Assembly: GCA_019914995.1 (NCBI GenBank)
Contig: CM034138.1
Span: 2,604,001 to 2,668,000 of the forward strand
DNA: 64,000 nt
Direction of reading: 5' to 3'
Origin: Acanthochlamys bracteata
Taxonomy: Eukaryota; Streptophyta; Magnoliopsida; Pandanales; Velloziaceae
In this document: positions 50,871 through 63,602 of the stretch, piece after piece
How positions within the stretch are numbered: the stretch's first letter is position 1
Layout of the letters: every line of letters starts with the position of its first letter
Program-made: the position numbers and the translations under genes
The notes under the pieces: generated by a model
Database searches by the model: none
Seen by the model: the letters and a program-made list of their open reading frames with translations, nothing else
Told to the model about the DNA's origin: nothing

Positions 50871-53083
50871 TCAATCAAGAAAGGGGAGATGTAGATATTC
50901 AAAGGAAAGCAAGCCAAAGATTATAATCAATCACTTGTCAATTATTCTTAGCTCATTTATCACTCATTTTTATGGTCTCTAGTGATATAGTATAAGTAGC
51001 AGCGTCTGCAAACTTGTCTCAGATAAGTAACAAGTAATGAATTGGTGAAAGCGTCAGAAAGTGTTTCCCTTTAGTAATAAAACTTTTGCAAGTTTAATTA
51101 TTTATATTTCATAGTTAAAGCATGAAAGAACGTAGTTCTTCTTCGATTTCCTAAATACTGAACTGCATAAAAAAGGAATTACTAGACATTCAGCAATCAT
51201 AAAATTGAGTGAAAGGAGAGGCTAACTGCCACCAGAGGGACAAAATGCTCATCTTAGTTTCAGAAGAATGAAATGATATTGCTTCTAGGAATCTATAAGA
51301 CGGGGGTGTGCATTATGGAAGCAACGGGAAGATTATATCTGGGTTCAAAAATTATAAGTTCAATATTCAAATTGAAAATCAAACGAAGACTAATAACTCA
51401 GAAATTAATCAACAATTATTCAACAACACATGTTCATAACTCAAACAAATTCTATTAGGATTTCATTCCAAAATTTTAAATAAGAAAAATTTAGCTACTG
51501 ATGATGTTGATATTACAAACAGTAAAATTTTGATTGAAATAAACATGAGGAATAAAATCTGAAAGAATGTTAATGATTCTAATCCTCTCTGTTGTTGTGC
51601 TCTCCTCTGAATCCTTGCTGCTTTGTGCTGCCTCCCTCTATTCTTGATGTTATGTGCTGCTCGTTCATGTCTGTCCTCTGTCACCTCCTAATTCCCCTTC
51701 TGTCCCTCTTATTTATAGTAAAAATCCTTCCCCTAGAGAAGAAGAAATTCACTTCATCTGAAAGACCCCAAAGAAAGAAGGAAATAAAAGGAAGAAAAAC
51801 TCCCCCGCCGGTGTTGATCGTGTCAGCCGCACATGAATGACGGTTCCTCTGGAGAGTCCCCTCGCTAATGGATGTCTTTATGGAATTTGCTTCGTCTGGT
51901 CCAGACGTTAGGAGAGGAACCATGATTTGATCAAGTGCTTTTATCTTGATCAACTCATGTCGGCACAATTAGAAAGACCAAGCGTCATTCATTTTAATTT
52001 TTCTTTTCCTTCACTGGTGGGTTTAGATGTTGGGTTCAATAACTTCACTTTAATTTGCTTGATTGTTTCTGCATTCCTTCATGTTTCCTGTTGTTATTTT
52101 TCTTCTTTACCTAAAATGCAAAATTCAACAATTTAGCTCACACGCATAACAAGTCATAATTAAATGGTAATAAATGACACATAAAAATATGTACCACATG
52201 TGCATGATTACCGGTGCGCGATTAGGATGGTTGGATATAGAAAAATATATATGAATTATTTTTACTGATTAGATTGTCAAATTTAAAAGTGAGTAAATTA
52301 ATTTTATGTTAAATAAAAATAAAATAAAAAAATATTAATATATTATAGAATTTTATAACTGATTAGTTTAAATTTTTTAGTTGGAATAAAAAAAATTTTA
52401 ATACTAAGAATTATTTGAGAGTTACAAAATTTATTCGCTTAAATTTTTATATTAAATAGATTTTTGAATATATAATTAAATTATTTAAATATTTTATTTT
52501 GATTGTCTATTTCGGTATCGTATCTTCTGAGCAATGGAATTACAGTTAGATTCCGTTAAGCGTCCGAGCGACAAAAGCAAGTTCTGATTTTTATTGGCAG
52601 CATAATAAGCTATTTAAAAACAGTGTCACTCTCATAATTCTGTATAGTGAGCGATGACCAAAGCAATTTGGGCTCTGAAGCCTCTTAGTACGTAATAGCC
52701 GTGCTCAAACGAGAAGAATATTATATATAACTCATTTTTAAGAGAAAATTTATTTATTATAAAAAAAGAGTTCGATTAGTTTTATATGAATAAAATAAAG
52801 ATAAAAAATTGTTCATATATTATTAGAAAATTTTTAAATCTATTCATTTAATTTTTTGAGTTGCACTGAATTTTTTATATATGAATCAGAAAAAAAACAA
52901 AAAAAAAAATCCATACTCCCCGAGCCGCCTCCCCAGTCCCCACCCACACCACCCAAAAAAAAAAAATCTCAGGGCGAAACAACCCAAAGTAGAGCCAAGA
53001 ATAAAACATCACTGGCTGCATTTGCTTGTGGAAAACTAATGACCACCAATATATGATATGACCACAAAAAAGAACGAAGAGCA
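50871..53083. other. Intergenic DNA with a probable LTR-retroelement fragment
   Basis: On the minus strand TATAAATAAGAGGG (about 51707-51720) is followed by a leader-like stretch, with a GTAGCTAAATTTTTC block further on (51480-51500), as seen near the 5' end of some plant Ty3-type retroelements. It looks like a broken, old fragment within roughly 51230-52140. 52200-52860 is AT-rich with dispersed-repeat character. 52880-53083 is the leader/promoter of the lipase gene. Confidence 0.3.
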
Positions 53084-54806
53084 ATGGTGGGGAGTATAGC
53101 AGAGAGATGGAGAGAGCTCAACGGCAGCAACAACTGGTCAGGCTTGCTACACCCTCCAGACATCGACCTCCGGCGAAACCTAATCATCTATGGACAGCTC
53201 GCGCAGGCTTCATACGACGCTTTCAACGACGACAAGGTATCAAAGTTCGCTGGAAGCTGCCGTTACAACCGTCACGACTTCTTCACTAAAGTCGGACTCT
53301 CCAACAACAACCCTTACGATTATGCTGTGACTAAGTTTTTGTACGCAACGTCGAGCGTAGACTTGCCGGAGGCGTTCATTATAAAGTCGTTGTCGCGAGA
53401 AGCATGGAGTAAAGAATCTAACTGGATTGGGTACGTTGCTGTGGCGACTGATAAAGGAAAAGAAGTACTTGGAAGGAGGGATATTGTCGTTGCATGGCGC
53501 GGTACGGTGAGGACACTGGAGTGGATTAATGATCTTCAGTTCTTGTTGGTTCCGGCGGGTGAAATTGTCAGCTGTAAGTCTAAGACAACGGCAGGCAATC
53601 CGCAGGTACACGGCGGGTGGATGTCGATATACACGTCCAGTGATTCCCAGTCTCCGTTCAACAAAAGCAGTACTAGGGAACAGGTGAGTGATCGATTGAT
53701 GATAATAAACTGAATGGTGTGAAATAGTTTCACTTTCATCTTGTAATGTTACAGGATTAAATAATAATCATTCTTGATTTAGCAGTATATTTGTTCATTG
53801 GTTAATTCATGTTACATATAGTCCCCTTAGACCTTGTAGCTAGCTAGATAGGCAGTGTTCATGTTCATAACTTCATATATCTATTGACTAGAGAGAAGCC
53901 ACCGTGCAAGATACAGAATGTTAAATCAGTACTACTCATGATTATAGTGATGGTTTAGACTGCAATGGATAATCAACGAATATTATTCAGGTCAAATCTT
54001 TACCTACAAGTGACAAGTTTACCTACTAATTACTACTAATCACTATGATAATCATCACTAACAATTAAACTAATTATGCAAGCTATTAATATTTTAATAG
54101 TTATATAAGTCTCCGGTGTGTGATCATCGACATGCTTCAGGTATTACATGAGATATCAAGACTTGTAGAAACATACAAGGACGAGGACGTTAGCATCACC
54201 GTCACCGGACATAGTCTAGGTGCAGCCCTCGGCACGCTCAGCGCCATTGATATCGCATCCAACGGATACAACAAGTCCAGAACCAATCCAAACAAAGCCT
54301 TCCCTGTAGCTGCAATCCTCTTCGCAAGCCCTCGCGTAGGCAACTCCGATTTCCAAAAGGTCTACTCAAGCACACCAGATCTCAAGCTTCTCCGAGTCCG
54401 CAACGCAGACGATATCGTTCCACTCTACCCTCCCATTGGTTACACAGAAATCGGTGTTGTGTTAAACATCGATACGACGAAGTCGGAGTACATAAAGAGT
54501 CCACAGGGAGAAACAATGCTGCATAACTTGGAAGGGTACATGCATGGAGTTGCAGGAATGCAAGGGAGTAGTAAAGGAGGATTTAAGCTTGTTGTGGAAC
54601 GTGATATAGCGCTCTTGAATAAGTCCATGGACGCACTGAAGAGCATGTACCTTGTTCCGGCGTCGTGGTGGATTGAGAAGAACAAAGGAATGGTGCAGGG
54701 AGTTGGTGGATTGTGGACGTTGCATGACCATGAAGACGATGATGAAGGCGATGAGTATGGATTAGTTGGAAGAGAGATAAAAGCAGAGGATCGAAGGACA
54801 CAGTAA
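53084..54806 (+). CDS. Class II (DAD1-like) phospholipase A1, PLA1-II type
   Basis: Two exons, 53084-53683 and 54141-54806, join in phase 0 into 421 residues, the usual length for PLA1-II. The N-terminus [19 protein letters not shown] and [20 protein letters not shown] are family signatures. The lipase_3 core has VAWRGT, the nucleophile elbow GHSLGA with Ser225, the acid in [11 protein letters not shown] (Asp291 likely) and His in [12 protein letters not shown] (His328 likely). There is no signal or transit peptide, so a cytosolic enzyme is expected, as for PLA1-IIgamma/delta. It would release sn-1 fatty acids from phospholipids or galactolipids, with roles in wound and senescence lipid turnover. 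The acidic C-terminus ([11 protein letters not shown]) is a little unusual. A single intron of 457 bp separates exons before VLHEISRLV. The start is supported by the family N-terminus. Confidence 0.92.
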
Positions 54807-55229
54807 TTTGTTAGTTGGACTCCTTAAGGATTGCAAAAGAATGGTACCTTCCATCGTAACAACAACTAGCATACATGAAAAGAACTTAGAAATTAGAAAT
54901 TAAACTCACAAGTTCTCAACGTGAATTAGATCTTTAACTGAATCTTATGTATAATTGAAGAGAATAAAAAAAATAGACTCGTATATCTGATCCTTTCAAG
55001 TGAAGTAAAGTTTTAGTTTATTGTTGTTGTTTGTCTCATTAGCGCCTGTTTTATGTTTGCTTCTGGACTCATAATTGTGATTTGTGGTGAAGAAGCAGGA
55101 AGGTAGTTACGAATATCAACTCTTAATGATTCTATATTTGGGATGGATGTTCACTAAATTCAGTTCGCCTCCTCTCTCTCCTTTTGTTTTTGTTTTTTTC
55201 TTTGGTCGAGGAACTGGCATTGTTGTTAA
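54807..55229. other. 3' flank of phospholipase gene
   Basis: Unique sequence with 3'UTR character, including several AATAAA-like motifs near 54960. I see nothing else here. Confidence 0.4.
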
Positions 55230-55535
55230 GGACATATTTAAGGGAGTTTTATGAAAATAAAAAATAAAAAGCAAAATTTTTTTAAAATAAGTTGAAAATA
55301 AAATTTAAATTTTGTGTTTTAATTATTTTTTAAAATGAGTTAAAAATAGAGTTCATATTTTATATTTTATTATTTTAAAAGTGGGTCCAAAGTGGAAAGA
55401 AAATTTTTTATTTCGAAGAGCGTAAAAATAAGAGAGTGAAACTAAAGTGAAAGTTGAGATTTTACGCAAAATTATAATTCTAAATTTCTTTATAATTTAA
55501 AACACATGAACTTACCGATGAATTGAAACACGTCC
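55230..55535. mobile_element. MITE related to the element at 10813
   Basis: Starts GGACATATTTAAGGGAG and ends, reverse-complemented, GGACGTGTTTCAATTC, matching the GGACGTGTTTCAAA terminus at 11106. TAA precedes and TTA follows. The interior repeats AAAATAAGTTGAAAATA-type units. About 306 bp, no coding capacity. Confidence 0.5.
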
Positions 55536-56019
55536 TTACTTACCATATAAACTCATTTTTTTAGAAAAACCTTCACTTTCGAAATAAAATAAATACAAAA
55601 AATTAAACTCAATTTTCCGTGAAAAAATTTACTTTTAAAATTTAAAATTAATATTTTGACTTTCAAATTTATTTTTAATACAAATTAAATACATAAATTC
55701 ACTTTTTATCAAACTCAATTTTAAATTTTAAATTCAATTTTTATTAAACTCACTTTAAAATATCGTATAAGTCTCTTTTTTATTGGATGGGGACAACAGA
55801 AAGTAAAAGAAATCTCAGGTCAGTACAATCAATAGAATAATGCTAAAAATGCTTACAACACAAGAACTGAAAAACAACTACTAAAACAATGAGGCACTCC
55901 TTTGGAACAAAATCTCTTCTCAAATGCCCAGCTGATGCCGCACGGCTGCAACCTTCTTCCTTTCCAACAGCACCCCCTGTTGCACACCGGCAGAAACACA
56001 ATAAGTACCCTCATTTCCC
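55536..56019. other. AT-rich repeat and 3' flank of GDSL gene 1
   Basis: 55560-55770 matches the AT-rich family of 36056-36301 (ACTCAATTTT, CAAATTAAATACATAAATTC) and directly follows the MITE at 55230. 55790-56019 is the 3' end of the minus-strand GDSL gene. Confidence 0.45.
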
Positions 56020-57598
56020 TTAAACATTATATGTATGGAATTTTGGGCAACCTTGAAGTAGTATTGGAGGAGTTGCAAATGGCCCTTGTAAGAATCCATT
56101 GGCGACAATCTTATAAGCTGCTTCAGTGTAATGGATGCCATCCCAATCGACGTACTTTGAAGGATCACTGCAAACTTTTGCTGCAGGTGTTCCGCATATT
56201 GCTGACAGATTATAATTGAAGGGACCTCCTCCCCCGCAACATGCTCCTATTGATTTCACAAACCCTGTAACAACACCACAATCATTGGGCTAAGTTATTT
56301 GTTCTTGAAGCAACCAGCACTTGATCTTATATCTCCAACTAACAAAAGTTGTTTCATGACATGACATCAAACCAAATCTAATACATAATGCATATGAAAA
56401 ATTGCTCTAGAAATTAATCCGAACTTACCACGTTGCCTGGCTGATTTGATAATGCTATAGATGGCATTGTAAAAATCAGCATAGATGAGAGTTACATTAG
56501 GAAATCGTTTCCGGAGATGATTAACTTCGTCGAGGAGTTGTTGATTGTGGCTGATAACAAAATCGTTGTAGAAGTTTAGGCAACCCTGTTCATCCTTTGA
56601 ACCACTGAAGAAAGTAAGATATAATGCTCTGCAGCCAACTGGTGGGTTGTTTGGTACTACAACTGTTCTAGCTCCAAGCCCAACAAGCATCTAAAATAAT
56701 TACAATTTTATAATTTTTCTGTTAATTTTATCTGTATGTAATTGAAACAATTTGGAGAAAATTAGTTGTACCTCAATTGTTTTGCTAGTCTTGTTGATAA
56801 TTTTGGGAATCCAACTTTTCATCTCTGTTAAGGTTCTGTTCTGGATGAAGGCGTAGTTGTAATCGTTTGCTCCAATCTCTCCGACGAAAATAAGCGAACT
56901 CCCAAAAAACTTGTTACAATCTGCAATTTACGGTACACGTAATTTAAAGACAAACTTTAGGAGAAATTACTGAAGGAAAAATATAATCCATGCATGCCTT
57001 GCTTGGAATTGCACAGAGAAGGCTGGAGTTTCTTGAACCATTCGTTCTGATCACTCCATGAAAGATTTGTGATTGCAACCTGCATTCCTTTGCTTGCAAA
57101 GAAATTCTTGTCCAACGCATTCGCTCCCGTCACCGCAAAGTTTACTCCTTTCTTGAACCCATTGTTATCCGGTCCGGCGAGGTACGGTGGCACAAACGGC
57201 AAACCTAATGCTTGTGCTATATATACACCACATGAAAACTAATATCAGAATTTCTAACAATCAAAAAACTGCTAGCAACAAGTGAGCAAGTAAGCTAAGT
57301 GGGTTATTAAGTAATTACCTACAAAGTCAATGACGATGCGACCGTCACTGGCCCGGCCGGAATCTTGACTGAAGTATGTGGTTCCATAAGGGAGCCTACC
57401 GAAGTAGTCGGTAAAAGGGTTGAACTTTGTATCGTTGCGCTCAACAACGAGAAGGTTTCCGGTGTCGGAAAGGGAATCGCCGAAGCTAATAATGGAAGAA
57501 AAACATCCATCTGCAGATGCATGAGATGGCAGCAATGACATGAAAATGAACGCCAGCAGTAAGGTGAGTAGTATTTCTTGCATTGCTGTTGTAGCCAT
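56020..57598 (-). CDS. GDSL esterase/lipase (At1g28570/acetylajmalan esterase type), gene 1
   Basis: Five exons, 57598-57319, 57216-56998, 56920-56772, 56690-56429 and 56264-56020, join in phase into 384 residues. The signal peptide is 1-29 (LPSHASA|DG). Block I is FGDSLSDTGN with Ser42; GEIGANDYN carries the block III Asn; the C-terminal dyad is D345-H348 in DWDGIHYTEA. Length and LPYGTTYF/GRASDGRIVIDFV place it with secreted sinapine- and acetylajmalan-esterase-like SGNH hydrolases, acting on esters in wall or vacuole; substrate unknown. Intron 2 begins with GC (CAAG|GCATGC) and ends with CAG; no GT alternative keeps the frame. The paralogue at 59842-61398 has GT at the same place, so this is a derived GC-AG intron. 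The two genes share exon structure, with exon 2 the same length (219 bp). Confidence 0.9.
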
Positions 57599-59841
57599 AT
57601 CGAATTAGAAAGGAAGGAAGCGATAAATATTTGCGGGGAAACGTAAATGAAATATGTTGTTAGCTTGTAAACATCCATATGAATCAGATGGGAGCGCGCA
57701 AATTAAAGGAGGGTGAAACATTTTCTTGCATTTGAAGGTTTTGGAATGTTCGGTTTGAATTATTATGGGCGTTTGTTATTAGATACAAACAGAGATACAT
57801 TTTGAGACCAGACTTAGAACGTGTTTATCTTGTTATTAAACTCACATTTTAAAGATAAATTTATAAAATATAAGTTTGCAAGTTAAAAATGAGTTTAGTA
57901 AAAAGTGAGTTATTATTTTAACTTTATATTGTTTTGTTTTTTTGTTTAATTTTTATTGGTCATAAATTTTACTTTGTTGCCTTCTAAGAGAAAAAAAAAA
58001 ATCGTGCTTGTGCGGCCTGCCGATCAGCTCATCCTGTCGCCCATATTTTCACCATTTGATATATACCAACCCCAATTTTACATCTCAATTAAAATTGTCA
58101 ATATCGAAATTTTACGTAAAATCGTTTCGCTTGTGAATTTTAAATACGATCTTACTTATAGTAATTTTTTATAAAATTCTTTAATTTTTTTAAAATTTTA
58201 GATAGTAGTTATTGAAATTGTTAAAAATCCAAGACATAATTTATATTTCATCTTATTATAATAAATTAGCATTTGTGGCTCAGATAAATTATATCATTAA
58301 TAGTTTCTTATATTTTATTTAACTCATTACTGTAACCTCTTTATATGCTATATTATTATTTTTATTAATATACACTTATATAGTAATACCTATATCTAGA
58401 AAATTTAATTTCTTATATAATTAATCAATTAGAAGGCAAACAATCGTTTTGATCAAAAAAACAATCATCTTTATCATCTCAAAATAAATAAATAAAAATT
58501 TCATAACCCCACCGATAATAATTTCTTGCTCTCATAACAAATCTTCCACAGAATAAACCAAACACCACCATTTCTGCTACAAACGAATGACGAAGTTTTC
58601 TAATTATCCTAGTTTTATTCAAAATTTTTGAGAGCTCTCTTGATTCATAAAAATTTCTTATAAGTAGAAATCGTAAGATAGCAAGTAAGATCGAAATCTT
58701 AAAAATCCAAATAAAATTAAAATTTCTTTGTCAAGTAAAATCATTTTGTTGATGTAAAATCCTAAAATTTTAACATTTATTTTAAAAACCATGATCTCAA
58801 TTATTGCTTTTATTTATTTGATTATTGAATGTTTTCAATTTGTTAGTCATATCAGAGGGTATTTTACTTTACTTAAAAATAAAGTTATAGAAAGTGAGTT
58901 AAGTTTTAAAAGATAATTAGAAAGAGCGAGTTCAATTTATGTATTTATTTTTTTATTAAAAGTGATTTAAAAATAAAATTTTTAATTTTAAACTATGATA
59001 TTTGAAAGTAAAGTTTAAAAGTAAATTTAAACTTTGTATTCATTTTTTAGTTAGATTGAGTTTGAAATTGATATTTTAGTTTTACAATGTAATTTATAGA
59101 AGTGGAGTTTACAAATAAGTTTAATTTTTATTGAAAATCATCTAGAGGTTAATTTTGACAAAAAAAAAATTGAGTTTAAGTGTAGATAAATATGCCCAAA
59201 ATCTACCAACTAGTTAACCAGTTTTAGCACACTTCCTCAAAGTAGTTTTAAGTTTCTAAATACTTACTTAATAGAGCTTTTAATTTAAACTTTTAGCTTT
59301 TGATTTTTAGTAGGCATATAACCTCAAAAATACATGGGACTACTGTTAATTATTCATTCATATGGTTGTTTTGTTAATATAAATCACAGCTGACGTGACA
59401 ATTAATAGATTTAGAAAAACTTGTTAACTTTAGAAAATAAATATACTTTCCCACTAATAATGTATCGATACATAAGGAAATTTCAAAACCGTGTAACATT
59501 CCATATTATTTTAACATCATTAAATTCACAAGAACAAAACAATAAAAAAATATATAAAATATGAGGGTGGAGAAATTAAGGATTCGTTTAGAAATATTAA
59601 AATAAAAAGTTTGTATAAAATTTTATTTTAAATTTCTTTAAAACGAGTTTAATTTTTTATCTAAAAAATAAAAATTATAAACATACAAATTTTATAACGT
59701 TTGATTTTGTCAAAATTTAAAATTTTTATTAAAAAATAAAATATTTCAAGTAAAATAATAAAATAATGTAAAATAAAATGGAGTAACAAATAGATCCTAA
59801 ACATTTTGGAGTACTGGGGTAAAAATGAATATTTAATTTGC
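57599..59841. other. Spacer between tandem GDSL genes, repeat-rich
   Basis: 57599-57720 is the promoter side of gene 1. 57815-57960, 58850-59190 and 59580-59790 are AT-rich MITE-like blocks with AAAGTGAGTT/ACTCACTTT-type units. The rest (58000-58840, 59200-59560) is AT-rich with no reading frame. No gene seen. Confidence 0.4.
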
Positions 59842-61398
59842 TTAGTTGGGAGGTGAATGGTAATGCTTGAGCTTCTCACAAGCTTCGAGTATGGTTATAG
59901 GAAACGCATACGGTCCTCGTAGAAAACCGTCGGCGACGATCTTATAAACAGCTTCAGTGTAATGAGCTCCATCCCAATCGACATACTTTGAAGGATCCCT
60001 GCAAACTTTTGTACCTGCAGTTCCACAGAGTCTCTGGGGATCAGGGTTTACATTGTATAGCCCCCCAGTTCCACAGCAAGCTCCTAAAGCTTTGTCAAAT
60101 CCTGCAACAATCAATCATGCATATTGTATACATGTTAAAAAAAAATTTTCAAAAACTATTAGAGATCAAGTATAAACAGAAAATTTTCTATATGTATAAA
60201 CATATAATGTACCGTATTTACGTGGATCCTTTATGATATTGTAGACCGCAGAGTAGAAATCGGCGTAGATGATTGTTGCATGATGGTGCAGCTTTCTCAG
60301 ATGATCAAGTTCCGCCACGAGTTGACGGTCATGTTCATCAAACAAATCATTCACAAACTTGATGCAACCTGTTGCGTCCTTCGTTTGGTTCTGAAGCAAC
60401 GTAAGATACAACGACGAGCAGCCTACTGGTGTTACTCCTGGGACAACCATTGTTTTCGCCCCCAGCTTTACAAGCAGCTACACACTCAAAAATACCAAAG
60501 TTTTCATTCAAATTTACCTTATAATAATTCATCAACGTAGTATATATGTTTTTTTAAACTTCTTGCCTTTATAGTATTGCTTATGGCTTTAATGACTTTG
60601 GAAATACGTTCGCGTTATGTTTAAAGGGTCAACATTTTGAGCTAAGGCTGTGTTGTAATCGTTGCCTCCAATTTCTCCGACGACGATAAGTGAATTCCCC
60701 AAAAGATGTTCACAGTCTGCTAAGAAAAATTTACGCAAAGTAATAAACCAAGAAAACTTTTCACGCAAATTCACAGAAATTCAAGTTATACAGAAAGATC
60801 ATTAGTGTAGGGACCTTTGCTGCTGGAAAAGCAAAGAGAAGGAAGCAGTTGTTTGAACCAGTTGACCTCATCTCCCAAAGATGTAGGTCCAAAATATCGA
60901 AGCCCTCTCTGTGTGAAGAAGCTGGCATTGAGCGCTGTTGCACCGGAGACGGCAAAGTTTACTCCTTTCTTGAACCCATGCCCGTCCGGTCCTGCGAGAT
61001 ACGGCGCCACAAACGGCAGTCCAAATGTTTGTGCTGTACCAAATTTATAGCGTTAGAATGGAAACCTTGAACTTCTAAAATATTGATAGAGTAATAGTTG
61101 ACATGCCGATGAAGTCGATAATGAGACGGCCGTCAGAAGCACGGCCAGAATCTCGATGGAAATAAGTAATCCCATAAGGTAATCTTCCGGGCACTACAGA
61201 GGTTGAGTTGCTGCGCTTGACTATTACGTTGAGGTTACCGGTGTCGCTGAGAGAGTTTCCGAAACCAATTATGGATGAGAAACATTTAGCCGAAGGTGAG
61301 ACGGATGCATGAGAGCACTGCAGCAGAAGCAGCAGCAGAGACAGAGTGATAAGAAGGAAGATGAACTTTGCCGCATGTGCACAGTCGGAGTTTGCCAT
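59842..61398 (-). pseudogene. GDSL esterase/lipase-like gene 2, with GNSL motif and a frameshift
   Basis: Exons 61398-61107, 61033-60815, 60716-60567, 60477-60213 and 60101-59842 match gene 1 one for one. The signal peptide has a long Leu run (about 11-27). Block I reads FGNSLSDTGN: codon 48 is AAC (Asn) instead of Asp, next to Ser49. GEIGGNDYN and DWDGAHYTEA are intact. Exon 3 is 150 bp against 149 in gene 1: after NVDPLNIT the frame slips by one, and the expected ISKVIKAISNTIK lies in the shifted frame, so the reading frame ends early at a TAA. Donors of introns 1 (ATCG|GCATGT, poor) and 3 (AAAG|GCAAGA, good for a GC donor) are GC. Together this suggests recent loss of function, though a single sequencing error would explain the frame. 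Without the extra base the protein would have about 394 residues. Confidence 0.75.
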
Positions 61399-61570
61399 TA
61401 ATAATTTCGATAGCAAGCTAGATTTGCATTTATAACTTAACATATTATAAATTAAGTAGACTTGTTTAATGACATCAACTAGATAGCTCATATTGAATTT
61501 GTTGCCTATAAGCGAAGAACTCAATTAAAAGAGAGAAATTTTATAATACGCCTGGTTGCAAAAAAGAAAG

Positions 61571-61580
61571 CATATATAGC
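61571..61580 (-). promoter_or_regulatory. Candidate TATA box of GDSL gene 2
   Basis: GCTATATATG on the minus strand, in a G/C-richer context than its surroundings, 173 bases before the start codon. Reasonable for transcription start near 61540, but unproven. Confidence 0.45.
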
Positions 61581-63160
61581 CCAGGCGTGTCGTATAAAGA
61601 AGCACCCAGAGACTCTGAATACGAAGACTTGAGAGTTGACATGGAATTAAGAATATGACTAAAATGCCTGAAATTTTATCATACATATCAAGCTCAATTG
61701 ACTTCATGAAAGTGAAATTATACATCTTCTAATTTGTTGATTTTGCACAGCAAACGTTTTGGATGGTGTTCGAAATAATTATTTAAATGAACCGTGTTAG
61801 GCACCTGCACTGATGTATACAAATACATAACAACCGGAATGGAATTTTTAGGTGTACCATCAAGCAAGCTCAAATAACTTCATGAATATGAAAGGCTACT
61901 GTTTAGTAATTGCGTGATCTTGCAAGAAAATAATTGCATGATGTAGGCAATATATTCTGTCAAATTAGGAAACATTTAGATTGCCGAAAAAGTAAAAGCT
62001 TACAAAAGAATTTACAGATTTCTTTATAAATTGTTATTTTTAATTTAATAAATTATACATAAAATAAGTATATTACGTTTAATTTATCTATAGTTTCAAA
62101 TTTTGTAAAAGAAATTCTATATCTAAAAATAAAAAAGAAATTTAGAAGATCAGTAAAAGTGCATTGTGAGAACATAGGCGGAGTGGACATCCAAGTATGA
62201 CCTTATTCTACTCCGAACTAGATACAAGAGTGTGCGAGACTAAGAAAATGTCCTAACTATTTATCGGGTATAGGTGTGTTATCCTATGTCATCTCACCGA
62301 GACTAGGCTCAACTTCTTTTTTCTTTGGCCTCTTCCAGTATTACAGGGCTGAGTTGGAATTATCAGACCTTATCGTGGATCAAAGAAATATAATAATGGT
62401 ATGTTTACGCATTCTTATTTATTATTTAGTTGCCTTTGTAACACTTAAAAAATATGTATATTTTATAAGTGTTGGCTTTGGATAGCCTATTTTGTATTTA
62501 ATTGTTTGCTTTTTGTTTATAGTTTTATCACAGCGATTAGCTATTATATGATTTTGATAAGTTATAATTGTATTATTTTTTAAATATTATTTTTGTATTT
62601 AACTTTGATCTTTTGAAATTGTTAGGTTCTTTTTCTTTAATTTTCAAGAGAAGTTCTAACGAATTTTTCTAAAAGTTTAATTTGTGCAGTTTTGAATCGA
62701 TTTTTTGTGTTAGACTTACTGGGCTGGGATGAGCTTAGATTTCACTTTGATTTGGTTTAGTCTAGTACTAATCATAGCTCGGGTCGAGTCCTAACACCTC
62801 CTCAATTACTTGGATTCCTAATAAAACACAACATTCTTAATGTAACACAAACTCTTATTGATCAACTCTAAAGAAAACCAACTCCTATTGATATTAGGCT
62901 CAATCTTTTAAAATTTATATGGTAACATAGATCGGTATAGTAACATTATCGACGTTACTATCAAAGGCAAGAAGAAAACAAATGTAAGTTTCCTAATTAT
63001 TATCAGGTACAAAATTTTAATGAAAACTATTGGACTTGAGTGCGTCCAGTAAATTGTGTTGGATTTTTCTCCAATGTGGAGGACCAAAATAAATTTTATT
63101 TTCTACTTTTGTGGCCATAAGTTGCAATTAGAAAAAAAAATAAATAGAAAAGAGAAAGAA

Positions 63161-63180
63161 GAGAGAGAGAGAGAGAGAGA
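63161..63180. repeat. (GA)n microsatellite
   Basis: A pure run of ten GA units, within a longer purine-rich stretch (63130-63260). Confidence 0.95.
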
Positions 63181-63602
63181 TAAGCCCTAGCAGTGTGCAA
63201 TCTTAAGGACAAAGAAAGAAAAGAGGGAGAGAGAGAAGGTGAAAAAGAAAGGAGAAAGAAGAGAAGAGATCTTTTGCTTCATTATTATTGTGGAATTCTT
63301 CACCTCTTGGCTCAATCATCTTTTTCAAACTTTAGGTGATTTTGTTCTAAACTTCTCTTTTCCATTATGGCTTGGTTATGTGTATCTTCAATATTTAATT
63401 AGAAATGAGATGATCCTCTAGTAATATACTAGAGATGAATTGTGTACTCTATTATTATTATTATTGATGTATTAGAAGATTGTGTTTATACGTAGCTATT
63501 ATGGTAGAATTATAATTGAATAGTTAATATCAATTTAATTGTACAAAAATGAGTAGATTTGATTCATAAGTATTTGCCACTAGTTATGGTCATCCCGTCA
63601 AA

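Larger units (their letters stand above)
61399..63602. other. Promoter of GDSL gene 2 and intergenic DNA
   Basis: The minus-strand promoter of gene 2 lies in 61399-61750. 62160-63460 is mixed sequence with possible LTR-derived parts (not classified) and simple repeats, including (ATT)n near 63450. No full gene is visible. Confidence 0.35.

Noticed and set aside
53240-53739. Minus-strand frames of 123 and 67 codons in the phospholipase first exon
   Set aside because: Shadows of the coding strand, with no motif or splice logic.
60598-60630. An upstream GT donor (AC|GTATTT) in exon 3 of GDSL gene 2 that might avoid the frameshift
   Set aside because: It leaves the exon in a phase that does not join to exon 4 and would delete the conserved end of exon 3.
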